Shown: positions 37,901 to 46,286 of the stretch, piece after piece
Layout of the letters: each line of letters begins with the position of its first letter
Position numbering within the stretch: the first letter of the stretch is position 1
Assembly: GCF_014201335.1 (NCBI RefSeq)
Contig: NZ_JACHEB010000014.1
Location: forward strand, 115,475 to 179,474
Length of the DNA stretch: 64,000 nt
Direction: 5' to 3'
Source: Tunturiibacter gelidiferens
Lineage (GTDB): Bacteria; Acidobacteriota; Terriglobia; Terriglobales; Acidobacteriaceae
The notes under the pieces: generated by a model
Database searches by the model: none
Told to the model about the DNA's origin: nothing
The model's input: only the letters and a program-made list of their open reading frames with translations
Program-made: the position numbers and the translations under genes

Positions 37901-40053
37901 TTGACGGTCTGTCGACGGTGATCAAGGCGAATCCGAAGCAGTTCGTAAATACGGATATGTTTCTGAACGTAATCGAGACGGAAGACGATCTGAAGTTCGA
38001 TTGCGACTACAACACTGACCTTTTTGACGAAGAGACCGTTCGTCGCTGGATGCATCAATATGCCAATCTGCTGAACAGTGTCGTACGAGATGCGACGGTG
38101 CGGGTGGATGAGCTTGAGCTGTTGGACAAGGAGGACCGGCTGGAGATAGTAGAGGGCTGGAACCGGACTGAGGTGAAGTTCGATCGCGAGTTTATTCCGA
38201 TCCACCGGCAGGCGGAGTTGCGAGCCAGGGAGCAAGCTGATGAAGTCGTTGTCGAATGCGGCGCGAAGAGATGGACGGGAAGGGAACTGAATCAGTATGC
38301 GAATCGTGTTGCTCACAGATTGCAACGCGAGGGTCTGAAGGCAGGAGACCTGGTCGGGCTATGCGTGGAACGATCGGTGGAGATGCTGGGGGCGTTGCTT
38401 GGCGTGCTGAAGGCCGGAGGCGTTTATGTGCCGCTGGATCAGAGGCATCCGAAAGAGCGGCTGGAGATGGTGCTCGACGATGCTGGCGCAGCTCTGCTGG
38501 TCGTGGGTAGTTCGTTCGCATCGGCGCAGCCCGCATTTCGAACGGCTGCAAAGATCGTTGCGTTGGACGTAAAGATAACGGAGGAGAGCGACTCGTCGCC
38601 GCAGGTGTCGACTGCCGCGGATTCGTTGGCGTATGTGATTTACACCTCAGGCACGACGGGAAGGCCCAAAGGCGTAGCGATTGAGCACAGCGCATTGATG
38701 AATCTGTTGCGCTCGATGGAACGCGAGCCTGGGTTGAGCCGAACGGATGTTCTGGTGGCGGTGACGACTCTTGCCTTCGACATTGCGGGATTGGAGCTGC
38801 TGTTGCCGTTGTTGACGGGAGCGCGGCTGGTGATTGCGAACGAAGAGCAGGTTGCGGATGGCTACCTCTTATTGCAGTTGGTGCAGAGTAGTAAAGCGAC
38901 CGTGCTGCAGGCTACTCCCGGCACATGGAGAATGCTGATCGACGCGGGCTGGAGCCGCGAGTTGCCGTTGAAGGTGTTGTGCGGCGGTGAAGCGCTGCCT
39001 CGAGATTTGGCGGATCAACTGGTTGAGCGAAGCGAGCAGGTGTGGAACGTCTATGGACCGACTGAAACGACGATCTGGTCGTCTGCCACACGCGTTACCG
39101 CTGGTACCGGGCCGCTACTGATAGGGCCGCCAATTGCGAATACTCAGTTTTATGTGCTTGATCATCGTCTGCAGCCCGTGCCTGTTGGAGTTGTGGGGGA
39201 GCTTTACATCGGAGGTGTGGGGCTGGCGCGTGGATATTGGAAGCGCCCTGACCTAACGGCCGAACGCTTTCTGCCTAACCCATTTGCGCAGGGCCGTATG
39301 TATAAGACGGGGGATCTTGGCCGCTGGCATGTTGATGACGAAGGACAAGGAAGAGTCGAGTTGCTCGGCCGCACAGACTTCCAAGTGAAGATCCGCGGCT
39401 ATCGAATTGAGTTGGGGGAGATTGAGGTAGCTCTGAACAGGCACCCTGCGGTCCGCGAGGCTGTGGTAGTCGCTCATACGAGCAAGAGTGCGGGGACGTC
39501 GATTACTCGGCTGGTGGCTTATGTCGACGCGGGCAACTCCGCAGAGCACGCCTCCGCCCTTGCAGCAGATCTGCTCACGATGCTGGCTGGCTCGCTGCCC
39601 GAGTACATGATTCCTGCTACGATTCTGCCGCTGCCACAACTTCCCCGATCTCCGAATGGAAAGATAGACCGCAAGAGTCTGCCGGATGCAGAGAGCTTTC
39701 TCAAGGCAGGTCTTCACTTCGCGCAACGACCGTTTGCTGCTCCCACAACGCCGGAACAAAAAAAGCTTGCTGAGATATGGGCCGAGGTGTTGATGCTCGA
39801 CCGCGTTAGTATCACAGATAGTATCTTTGAGTTGGGTGCGGACTCTTTGCTTATCTTCCGAATTGCCGCACGCTCTCAGAAGGAAGGGTTGAACGTAACG
39901 GCAGCGCAGATATTCAAGCATCGGACGATTTCGGCGTTGTCCGATGGATTGGGACAACAAGCAGTGACAAATTCAAGCACGATTAAGGTAGCGCCGCGTA
40001 TTGCTGTCGCTCCACGAAAGAGCTATCGCGGTGAAGGCGGGACGCGCGGATGA
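31969..40053 (+). CDS. hybrid PKS-NRPS: KS-AT-ACP-aminotransferase-C-A-T
   Basis: 2694 aa from ATG 31969. Domains in order: KS (about 25-455; Cys near 200 in SACATSL, His in EAHGTATPLG and NVGHLDAAAG); AT (550-865; GHSIGEYVAA and HAFHSSMM, malonyl type); ACP (LELGLDSLFL, near 976); a class III PLP aminotransferase (1170-1585; IIDEVVTGFR, Lys in TYGKVIGGG near 1424); C (1620-2045; GHHIVLDGW); A (2075-2578); T (FELGADSLLIF, near 2624). The A pocket reads D-I-L-Q-L-G-V-I-W-K, close to glycine codes. No KR, DH or ER, so the beta-keto group from malonyl extension of Thr is probably aminated to a beta-amino group, as in McyE and MycA. Confidence 0.95.
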   Translation: MNELNDQTRVTDQNGGEEQLLDCVAIIGMSGRFPGAADVEAFWQNIAAGKVTISHFSASELEARNSAGLESGPDYVAARGVLEDPGMFDAEFFGISPRDAESMDPQHRIFLETCWNTLEDAGYDQSTYAGQIGLFGGCSLNTYLLANLCHDRAFIDEVTGNYQVGEFRSFMGNDKDFLTTRVAYKLNLRGPCISVASACATSLVAIAQASQSLLNYQCDMALAGGVSVTFPQKRGHMYSEGSIGSKDGFCRPFDAAATGTVFSHGAGVVLLKRLEDAIADRDHITAVIRGFGVNNDGSMKAGYMAPGVDGQSGVIAAAQAMAGVDAGSITYIEAHGTATPLGDPIEVAALTKAFRLSTDASGFCAIGTAKANVGHLDAAAGVAGVIKTALSLSKATLPPLAKFESPNPNIDFENSPFYVNRELSPWRSDGPRRAGVSAFGVGGVNAHVVLEEAPATASPIPSLRSAQLLCVSARSQTALQVAAENLARYIKAHPEVPLEDVAYTLAVGRKAFDHRAAFVCSDGEDAVAKLWSPSSPANRVVPAKRPEVAFLFPGQGAQFAGMGSSLYKSEPLYRREVDECAEILRPMLGLDLREILFPADVSSQEAAERIQQTQFAQTGIFVTEFAIARLWQSWGIEPRTSAGHSIGEYVAAVLAGVMSREDALKLVSIRGRMMQEMPRGGMVGVRLSEPELQPYLSADISIAALNAPKLSVLAGPLEAVEEVEKRLTSDGALFRRLRTSHAFHSSMMDPMLAGFEAEVAKITLHQPARPYVSSFTGTWIDPEQATSPRFWADQVRNPVRFADALKTLMSTPQILLEVGPGNTLGTLARQQPNSSAAVIVSSLSQRDEKSPVETGSIQEALGQLWVAGATPDWTKVYGQEKRRRVSLPTYPFERKLYWVDPPAYTANSNELPIFVEAEKLDAQRAGEAVPDASEPLKEEPMQERKLRLQPIVSEVFTQLSGIEVTPDQVEHQFLELGLDSLFLTQATQGIQKKFGVKLTFRQIMEQYSTIASLAGYLDSVLPPDAFPAAAQVQAAPAQASTSSVGVSAPATNFANSGPSMPAGSAAERLFSEQMAMMSKVFEQQMAALRATSGLPAMSVPTPSAIPAPAPVSTAASTSVAPSSTGEAAEVKHGSYRPLQPRVQQDLDSDQQEYLDALLAKYQKKTPGSKRLTAKARVHLADPRAVAGFRPQWKEMVYPLVTERAKGSRIWDVDGNEYIDIVNGYGAIMFGHSPQFVLDAVHQQIEEGVAIGPQSPLAGEVAAQICELTGNDRVTFCNTGSEAVMAAIRVARTVTGRDRIVYFAGDYHGTFDEVLVRNTPRGTVPLAPGIPLANTGNVVVLEYGADASLDYIRKNASDIAAVLIEPVQTRNPGLQPIAFIKTVREVTEQAEIALIIDEVVTGFRLAPGGVQEVFGVRADLATYGKVIGGGYPIGVLSGKSQYMDALDGGAWQYGDASIPEVGVTFFAGTFVRHPQALAAARAVLNHLKAAGPQLQLDLNRKTAELATRLDNFFVERGVPSRIHHFASWFYFTFHGDARLGSLLYYAMREKGVHIQEGYPCFLTTAHSDEDLERVEAVFRETVEEMQRSNALPSHGEQHVPTATAHVVAMHPAALKETPEQVPITEAQREIYFAAALGDEMNCAFNESVTLRLRGNVDEKELQRAIESGFARHDALRSRISEDGEAILIAPAFAGEVKHVDLLAAFATAESREQALQEAIDREGKTPFSLTEGPLARATIFRIATDEAVLLFTGHHIVLDGWSVNQLFEEISKFYNAKKSAPELLPLLPFSSYAIEEQTRHKAGEFADNEAYWVNKFSGLAPVLDLPTDRPRPMNKTYDGATLKGSLGTALYTDLKGASAQLGCTLYVTLLSGFQLLLHRLTRQQEVVVGISTAGQALFQNASLVGHCVHFLPMLSRLTEEETVKGHLAATRNVLFDAFDHQEFTYGSLLQKLSIPRDAGRLPLIEVQFNLEKIGARIGFDGLSTVIKANPKQFVNTDMFLNVIETEDDLKFDCDYNTDLFDEETVRRWMHQYANLLNSVVRDATVRVDELELLDKEDRLEIVEGWNRTEVKFDREFIPIHRQAELRAREQADEVVVECGAKRWTGRELNQYANRVAHRLQREGLKAGDLVGLCVERSVEMLGALLGVLKAGGVYVPLDQRHPKERLEMVLDDAGAALLVVGSSFASAQPAFRTAAKIVALDVKITEESDSSPQVSTAADSLAYVIYTSGTTGRPKGVAIEHSALMNLLRSMEREPGLSRTDVLVAVTTLAFDIAGLELLLPLLTGARLVIANEEQVADGYLLLQLVQSSKATVLQATPGTWRMLIDAGWSRELPLKVLCGGEALPRDLADQLVERSEQVWNVYGPTETTIWSSATRVTAGTGPLLIGPPIANTQFYVLDHRLQPVPVGVVGELYIGGVGLARGYWKRPDLTAERFLPNPFAQGRMYKTGDLGRWHVDDEGQGRVELLGRTDFQVKIRGYRIELGEIEVALNRHPAVREAVVVAHTSKSAGTSITRLVAYVDAGNSAEHASALAADLLTMLAGSLPEYMIPATILPLPQLPRSPNGKIDRKSLPDAESFLKAGLHFAQRPFAAPTTPEQKKLAEIWAEVLMLDRVSITDSIFELGADSLLIFRIAARSQKEGLNVTAAQIFKHRTISALSDGLGQQAVTNSSTIKVAPRIAVAPRKSYRGEGGTRG

Positions 40054-42665
40054 AGCAACAATCTCAATCTGCGACGGGGGTCACTACGAACACTCCAGAG
40101 GAAATCCCCGTCGTAAGCTCGATGGGGCCGGCGGCGGATGAAGTGTACGTGATGCCCGCAACCCAGGGGCAGATTCGCTTCTGGTCATTAGACCAGATGC
40201 ATCCTGGGAACCCCGCGCTCAATATGCCGCTGATGTGGCAGTGCCGGGGCGAATTGAATGTAGATTTGCTGGCGATGGCCTTCACGCTGGCAGTGCGCCG
40301 GCACGAGATGCTGCGAACGACCTTTGCGATGGTAGATGGAAGACTTTCTCAAATCATCGGGGGACCTTACAGTGTTGCGCTCCCTATTAAAGACCTGCAG
40401 CACATACCTGATGCAGCTAACTCACGGGAAACGGGGAAACTAATTCGCGAACATGCGGCCTATCGCATGGATCTGCATAGTGGGCCGCTTCTCGTACTTA
40501 AACTGCTGAAGTTTGCTCCACAGCATCATCTGTTGTTGGTTACGATGCACCACATTATCTGCGATGGCATCTCTCTCGGCATCCTTCTCCGCGATATTGC
40601 GGTCTTCTATGAAGCGCTGGTGGAAGAGAAGGAAGCTGTTCTGCCGGAGTTGCCCATCCAGTTTGCTGATTTTGCTGTGTGGCAAGAGGAGTGGCGAAAG
40701 AGCGAGGCAGCAGAAACATCGCTCAACTTCTGGCGCAAGACTCTCGGGACAAACTTTGGGCGTACCGAGCTCCCGCATGATGCAACTCCTGAGGGAGTGC
40801 GAGATACTCTGACAGACTCCGAGTCAGGAGACATCGAGACGTTTCTTGTCTCCCCTGAGCTCACCTCACGAGCTCATGAATTTTGCAAAAATCAAAATGT
40901 GACGCTGAATATTCTGTTGTTCAGCATATTCTGCGCACTTCTTCACCGGGTAACCGGCCAGCGAGACATTGTCGTTGGATCTCCATGCGCAAACAGGAAC
41001 GAGGACACGGAAGAGCTGATCGGTCTCTTCATGAATATCCAAGTGCTTCGTGTCGTGATCGAGCCCCAAGAGACCTTTCGATCGTTGCTGACGAAAGTGC
41101 AGGACTGGACTCTTGGCGCCTACGAAAATCAGGAGCTCCCATTCGAGGAGCTGATTTACGATTCGCATTTTTCTTACAACAACACTTCGTTCGAAATTCC
41201 GATCTTCTTTCTCTACCAGAAGTCTTTCATGGTGATCCAGCGCGTTGCCGGGCTTGAGATTACGCCGCTACGATCGATGAGCCCGGGAGCTGTCTTCGAG
41301 TGGATGTTTGCCATCGTCGACCGGCCGGAGGAAGGGCCGCGGCTGCAACTTGAATACAACCCAAACTACTTTCGTCCGACGACCATTCAACGTTATTTGT
41401 CGAGTTTCATCGCATTGCTGGAATCTGCCGTCCTGGAATCCTCAGTCGAGTTGCAGAGTATGGCTCCGTCAGACGATTTTCTTCCTGCGACACTTCCTGA
41501 CATCGGAAGCCGAATTGTAACTCGCAGAAATGCGCCGCCATTTCAAGAAAAGCCATTCGATGGTGGCGCCGAAATCATGGAGAAATTGGAGGATCAAGTC
41601 GCGACCATCAGCGATCCGATCGAGGTTCAGCTCGTCGAGCTTTGGCGCTCAATGCTGGGAGTCGAAGACATCTCTGCGGATACTAACGTATTTTCGCTTG
41701 GAGTCAGTTCACTTTCTATCTTGCGGCTTGTAACCAGGATGAACAGCCTGTATTCCATGGGGTTTGGCCTTGCCAGCCTTATCTCTGCTCCTACTATCAA
41801 GATGGTCGCGGAGCTGGTTCGCAAACGCTATGCGCCGAACACGGTGACTTCGCTTGTACCGATCCAACCCGTGGGCACGAAGCGCCCTCTTTACATAGTT
41901 CATGGTGCGGGAGGAAATGTAGTTAATTTCTACGGCCTCACAACAAGAATTGGCGCGGATCAACCAGTTTACGGAGTGCAGGCACAGGCGCTTGAGGTGG
42001 ATCAGCCAGCGCTACTCCGCATGGAGGATATGGCCGCACACTACCTGACGGAGATCCGACGAGTTCAGCCAAAAGGACCTTATCACTTGCTCGGCTATTC
42101 CTTTGGTGGAGTTGTGGTCCTTGAGATGGCCCACCAATTACTCGCCGCGGGCGAAACGGTTGGCCTGTTGGGCATGCTGGACACGAGAGCCAGGGACTAC
42201 ATTGAAAGCACGGCTCCCCAAGTATCCTCTGTCGATGGGCGTACCCAGGCTGGCGGGCTAGCCGGATTTTTTCGCAGCTTCGTTGGTCATGGGAGCGCAA
42301 AAGGATGGTGGAAGTTTTTTCTCAATGACCTTCAGGAACGTAGAGTGCGTTACACGATTACGATCGCTGCACGAACGTTCTCTACGTTGCCACCCTTCCT
42401 GAAAAATACGCACGAGATCAACTCTGTGGCTGCGCGAAACTATAAGGTTAAACCGCTCTCGGGCAGGCTGACTCTTTTCCGAGCCGCGAATCAGGCGGAT
42501 AGTAGTATTCCTTCCGATAATGGCTGGTCACCGATCTTCAACGAGGGAGTCGAAGTTCACGAAATCCCAGGGGATCATTGGCAGGTTTTATCGGGGCCGG
42601 GGATTGATGTACTCGCGAAGTCGATCCACGGATGCCTCAGTCGATTTGATGAATCGACGGGGTAG
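40050..42665 (+). CDS. NRPS terminal module: C-T-thioesterase without A domain
   Basis: 871 aa, overlapping the previous gene by 4 bases. C domain (about 30-480) with MHHIICDGISLGIL, the HHxxxDG active site, near 167. T domain (about 530-600) with VFSLGVSSLSIL, the Ser at about 552. Type I thioesterase (about 615-865) with IVHGAGGNVVNFYG, nucleophile Ser in GYSFGGVVV near 683, and His in GDHWQVLSGPG. An A domain is missing between C and T, so the T domain must be charged in trans or the C domain passes the chain on without adding a residue. TE releases the product by hydrolysis or cyclisation. Confidence 0.93.
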   Translation: MKQQSQSATGVTTNTPEEIPVVSSMGPAADEVYVMPATQGQIRFWSLDQMHPGNPALNMPLMWQCRGELNVDLLAMAFTLAVRRHEMLRTTFAMVDGRLSQIIGGPYSVALPIKDLQHIPDAANSRETGKLIREHAAYRMDLHSGPLLVLKLLKFAPQHHLLLVTMHHIICDGISLGILLRDIAVFYEALVEEKEAVLPELPIQFADFAVWQEEWRKSEAAETSLNFWRKTLGTNFGRTELPHDATPEGVRDTLTDSESGDIETFLVSPELTSRAHEFCKNQNVTLNILLFSIFCALLHRVTGQRDIVVGSPCANRNEDTEELIGLFMNIQVLRVVIEPQETFRSLLTKVQDWTLGAYENQELPFEELIYDSHFSYNNTSFEIPIFFLYQKSFMVIQRVAGLEITPLRSMSPGAVFEWMFAIVDRPEEGPRLQLEYNPNYFRPTTIQRYLSSFIALLESAVLESSVELQSMAPSDDFLPATLPDIGSRIVTRRNAPPFQEKPFDGGAEIMEKLEDQVATISDPIEVQLVELWRSMLGVEDISADTNVFSLGVSSLSILRLVTRMNSLYSMGFGLASLISAPTIKMVAELVRKRYAPNTVTSLVPIQPVGTKRPLYIVHGAGGNVVNFYGLTTRIGADQPVYGVQAQALEVDQPALLRMEDMAAHYLTEIRRVQPKGPYHLLGYSFGGVVVLEMAHQLLAAGETVGLLGMLDTRARDYIESTAPQVSSVDGRTQAGGLAGFFRSFVGHGSAKGWWKFFLNDLQERRVRYTITIAARTFSTLPPFLKNTHEINSVAARNYKVKPLSGRLTLFRAANQADSSIPSDNGWSPIFNEGVEVHEIPGDHWQVLSGPGIDVLAKSIHGCLSRFDESTG

Positions 42666-44112
42666 CGCTTTTTGTCGGCGCTATTGACGTTGATTCTGGT
42701 TTTGATTCTGGGTTCCAGTGTTCTATCTGGACCTCTCGAAATGAACTGGGCGTTCCCGGCTGCAGCAAGGAGGGGTTTGCGCCTCGAATTGTCTGATCGA
42801 AAAATGCAAGGACATATGCGCGAACGATCGTTTGTATCCGCGCCGGCGAAATATGACCAGGACGCGTCCATCCGCGCCACGGGCTGACGAGCGGATGATC
42901 TGTGAAGTCCATGTGTGAGGTATTGCTGATGGACACCTTGTATCCACCAAACTGTCTGAGACTTGCATCGACCTCGTTGCGATCGGTTGTATCCAGTTCA
43001 GCCTCGGCTCCCACAGCGTTTGAATCCTGCTGCCCAGCGCTACTGGTTATTCCATATAGAAACATCGCGGGCTGGTTTGCCGCACGCAGCCGGATATCTC
43101 CGAATGTCCAGCCATCCATATTCAGTGCAGATTGAATTCGAGGGTCTACGGAGCACAACTGCACGGCGGCTGCACCACCGAAGGAATGGCCGAGAGCGCC
43201 GGCTCGTCGGGTATCGAGTCGCCCATGCCATGGACTTTTTTCGTCGAGATCGTCGCTTTGCAGTGTGTTCAGGACAAAGATCTCGTCTGCTACCCATGTA
43301 CTGAGCTCTCTATTCCAAACTGCTGTGATCTCGCTTGCCGAATGCAGGTCCGGGTCGATTGCGTCGCCACCGCCGATGTCGTCGATGACACGATCTCCAG
43401 GTAGCACGACACGACTTGCGTTGTAGGTGTGGTCAATCGAAGCGACGACATAACCATGGCTCGCGAGATCCTCGGTAAGGAACGTATCCTGGGTGCGCCT
43501 TCCTCCCCATGCGTGGTTGAAGAGCAGGACTGGAAATGGGCCGCCCTGAGTTGCCACGGGAGCCTCCTCTCTGGAGTTTGTCCAGAGGACGCTGCGATAG
43601 GACGTAGCTGGAATTGTCTCTGACAATCTCTCGTAGGCGGCGAGATGATTGTTCGAGGGATCAGCCGGATACCATATCTGTACCATGAGTTCCCTGGGTG
43701 TTCCGGGCTTCTCTGCTTTGTCCTCGGTGCGACTGGAATCCTTTAGATAAACGATTCGGGTTCCTACCGGGTAGTTTCCCGTTGGTTTGGGCAGAGAGAA
43801 CATGGGCACGATCAGGAGCATTCCAAACGTAGCGATTGAAAGGACCGCCACGGCGACGGTGACTGGTTTTCTCATCGCGGCATAGCGCGAAGTTCGACGA
43901 GACGCAGGTATCAGTTGCCAGGCTACTAGCAAGATGAGTCCTGCCAGGACAGGGAACATCTGCCAGTGGGTTCCCTCATGAATGACGTGCCAGAAGGCGA
44001 CCAGGACTGCGAGAACTGTAAGAGGTCTCGACCAACCGGGGAACGATTTGGTCATCTGTGCGATTGCGGCTGCAAGCAGGATCACAATCAAAATAACTTC
44101 GAATAATCTCAT
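42637..44112 (-). CDS. membrane-anchored alpha/beta hydrolase (PAF-acetylhydrolase/dienelactone-hydrolase-like)
   Basis: 491 aa from ATG 44112. The first 120 residues hold four hydrophobic helices (VILIVILLAAAIAQM, VLAVLVAFWHVI, MFPVLAGLILLVAWQL, TVAVAVLSIATFGMLLIV). The catalytic domain resembles bacterial PAF-acetylhydrolase: MVQIWYPADPS, PVLLFNHAWGG, DLASHGYVVASIDHTYN, nucleophile Ser in GALGHSFGGAAAV, Asp in NMDGW and His in NTSHMDFTD. Last 29 bases overlap the end of the TE gene (convergent). A role in product hydrolysis, export or self-protection is possible but unproven. Confidence 0.88.
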   Translation of the reverse strand: MRLFEVILIVILLAAAIAQMTKSFPGWSRPLTVLAVLVAFWHVIHEGTHWQMFPVLAGLILLVAWQLIPASRRTSRYAAMRKPVTVAVAVLSIATFGMLLIVPMFSLPKPTGNYPVGTRIVYLKDSSRTEDKAEKPGTPRELMVQIWYPADPSNNHLAAYERLSETIPATSYRSVLWTNSREEAPVATQGGPFPVLLFNHAWGGRRTQDTFLTEDLASHGYVVASIDHTYNASRVVLPGDRVIDDIGGGDAIDPDLHSASEITAVWNRELSTWVADEIFVLNTLQSDDLDEKSPWHGRLDTRRAGALGHSFGGAAAVQLCSVDPRIQSALNMDGWTFGDIRLRAANQPAMFLYGITSSAGQQDSNAVGAEAELDTTDRNEVDASLRQFGGYKVSISNTSHMDFTDHPLVSPWRGWTRPGHISPARIQTIVRAYVLAFFDQTIRGANPSLLQPGTPSSFREVQIEHWNPESKPESTSIAPTKSATPSIHQID

Positions 44113-44201
44113 AGCATTTCGAGAACGCTCATCTGGCGACACGATGGAGCGGCTCAGATGACCTCTGAACGAACGTGAGTGCCGCCCGTCGGACGCTCTC
44201 C

Positions 44202-45119
44202 CTAAGAGGATTTTCTCAAGGAAGCAAGCTTGTGCAAGGCGGCCTTCGCAGCAACCACGGCAACCATGGAGTGAGATTTGAGATAGTCGATCGACGGAGA
44301 CTGGCCGGGCGGACGTGGAGTCAGACCAAGACTCCGAAGTGCGTGGTTTGCGCGATAGGTATTCGCCCGAAGAATGTCTCGAAACTGAACGTTGACATTG
44401 AGCGAAACAGAGACGTTGTCGTCATTCTCGACCCAGTGGGGACAATTTACCGGTATATGCACGCCGTTTCCGGGGCGCAATTTATAGGAAGTAGCGCGGG
44501 CTTGAAATTGCGGCTTGTAGACAGGCGCATTGTTATCCACTGTCCAAAAACGCTCAATCTCCTCTTCAGGAAGAACCTCGCGATCGGCGCGATCAAAGAT
44601 GTGAATTGTCTTTGTTCCTTTGATCTGGAGCAAGAAGCTGCATTCACGATCGATGTGATAGGTTGCGACGCGCTTCGGAGAGGTGACGAAGATGAGAGCA
44701 TCTTCGCGAAGAATCCGAGACTGTAGATCAAGGTCGATCTTCGACTTAATCTTTTCCCATCCACTGCCGAGAAATATCTTGTATTTAGGATCCTTCTGGA
44801 CGTCTTTGAACAGGAGCCAAGCCCCACAGCTCTCGATACGCTCCATCGTTTCGAGGACCGAGAACTGTTTTGCGGGCATCTGATCCCATCGCTGGTCGAC
44901 CCGGATGTCCTTGCCGGCGTCGTAGTAGATGCCGCCTGGTCTGGTCTTTTTCGTTCGATCCGCTAACTCCATGAGTTCGGGGATCTGCAGGAGTGGATGT
45001 TCCGCAAGGCTATGCGTGATCTCGAAGTGTTCGCGATCGAAGCCTCTGCTCATCCGATCACTGTCGGTTGTAATCCAGCACTCTTCGAGAAGGTCGTTCG
45101 AGATGGTTTGAATGGACAT
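44202..45119 (-). CDS. cupin/JmjC-like protein, possible Fe(II)/2-oxoglutarate hydroxylase
   Basis: 305 aa from ATG 45119 (GTG 45128 is an alternative, closer to the GGGAG site). A central double-stranded beta-helix contains ATYHIDRECSFLLQIKGTKTIHIFDRADREVL and, later, LRPGNGVHIPVNCPHWVEND. HID and the distal His form an HxD...H facial triad, as in JmjC/cupin_8 hydroxylases, which act on peptides, proteins or small substrates. Position next to the PKS-NRPS genes would suit a tailoring hydroxylase, but similar proteins also occur alone. Substrate unknown. Confidence 0.72.
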   Translation of the reverse strand: MSIQTISNDLLEECWITTDSDRMSRGFDREHFEITHSLAEHPLLQIPELMELADRTKKTRPGGIYYDAGKDIRVDQRWDQMPAKQFSVLETMERIESCGAWLLFKDVQKDPKYKIFLGSGWEKIKSKIDLDLQSRILREDALIFVTSPKRVATYHIDRECSFLLQIKGTKTIHIFDRADREVLPEEEIERFWTVDNNAPVYKPQFQARATSYKLRPGNGVHIPVNCPHWVENDDNVSVSLNVNVQFRDILRANTYRANHALRSLGLTPRPPGQSPSIDYLKSHSMVAVVAAKAALHKLASLRKSS

Positions 45120-45128
45120 AACTAGCAC

Positions 45129-46286
45129 ATGCTCCCTTGCCACGATTTCACGCAGAGTCTATTTCTCCAGACTTGCGCACACAATTAAGATGCAAATATG
45201 GCTCAGTAACTTACTAAGGTGCTTTGCGAGAGTTCAACTTTCGATCGATCTGTTGAGCCTCCGGGGTACAGGTTATAGCTTTTTCCCACGAGAATCACTC
45301 AAAATCTTCAATTCTTGATTGGGTTTGTTTCGGCAATAACGGATCGGCAGGTAATACAGCTGATGAAGGTCGATGAGCATTGAGATCCGTAGTGAGCCGT
45401 CCGCATAAGAACGAACCTCGGTACATGCCGAGTGATAATCGATCGGAGTGAAACGCTTTTGAGTTTGCAATCACTATAAAGAAGAGGGTCGGTTTGGCTC
45501 TCTGACAGACGTGCGATATGCAAAATTGAAAAAGTAGGGGTTGGAATAATGCGAACTGAACAAAATCAGCTATTGTCCCTTTGGACCCTTGAGATTCCGC
45601 CAGGATGCGACGAAGGCATGGTGCATGTGCGCACATTCCTGGAGGCAGCTGGCGAGTGTGTCAATAATCTTGGTCTCGGGCGGACTAGCGGAAATCTGGC
45701 TTCTCTTCTGATCGCTCACCGGACGATGGTGGCTCACAGTGACAGGTGTAGACAATGTGCTGAAGCCCAGCTCTGAAAGACTGCCGTGGCTGTCGATCGA
45801 GGTTATGTTTTCAACGACGTAGATGAGTGCAAAGGCCGGGTCAAAAGGCATATCGGGTAGCACACTTATGGGGCCTGATGGCAGGGGCAGCGCAGGTTCT
45901 CGCACGCATTGGTCCCCATGGGTCGACTTCTGTTTGCCTGTCTCAATGGGCAATCTGAAGGCAGAGATAAGCGGTCGACTCATACCCTCTGGCGGGAGTG
46001 TCGACCGTGAATCGCTGGAATATGCCCACAGGCGTGCCCCCGGCCGAGGCTAGAACATTGACCCAATTCTTCCGGCCATGCTAGCGTCAAGATATGGCGT
46101 TTACTCTGTTCCATTGTTGTCGCTGCGACAAGCCCCTCGTTGGGTGAGCTGCGACATTCTCAGGGATTCCTGAAACGCCTTCTCCAAAGCTCATTCGCAT
46201 ACTCCATCGTTTGCCCGTAGCTACCGTCAACAAGTCGGCATCTATGCCTAGATCTGTTTGCGACGGATCAGCTCTGGAGAGATCCT
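45129..46286. other. 1.1-kb region without a supported gene
   Basis: Two overlapping frames on opposite strands, 45549-45776 (75 aa, +) and 45570-45983 (137 aa, -), show no motif, no ribosome-binding site and mixed composition; the minus frame could be a decayed gene. A short perfect palindrome, TTGTCG-CTG-CGACAA, lies at 46117-46131, about 155 bases before the cysteine dioxygenase gene. Nothing else stands out. Confidence 0.5.

Noticed and set aside
45549..45983. Overlapping frames on both strands (75 and 137 codons)
   Set aside because: Neither has a ribosome-binding site or family; a decayed gene is possible but not provable by eye.
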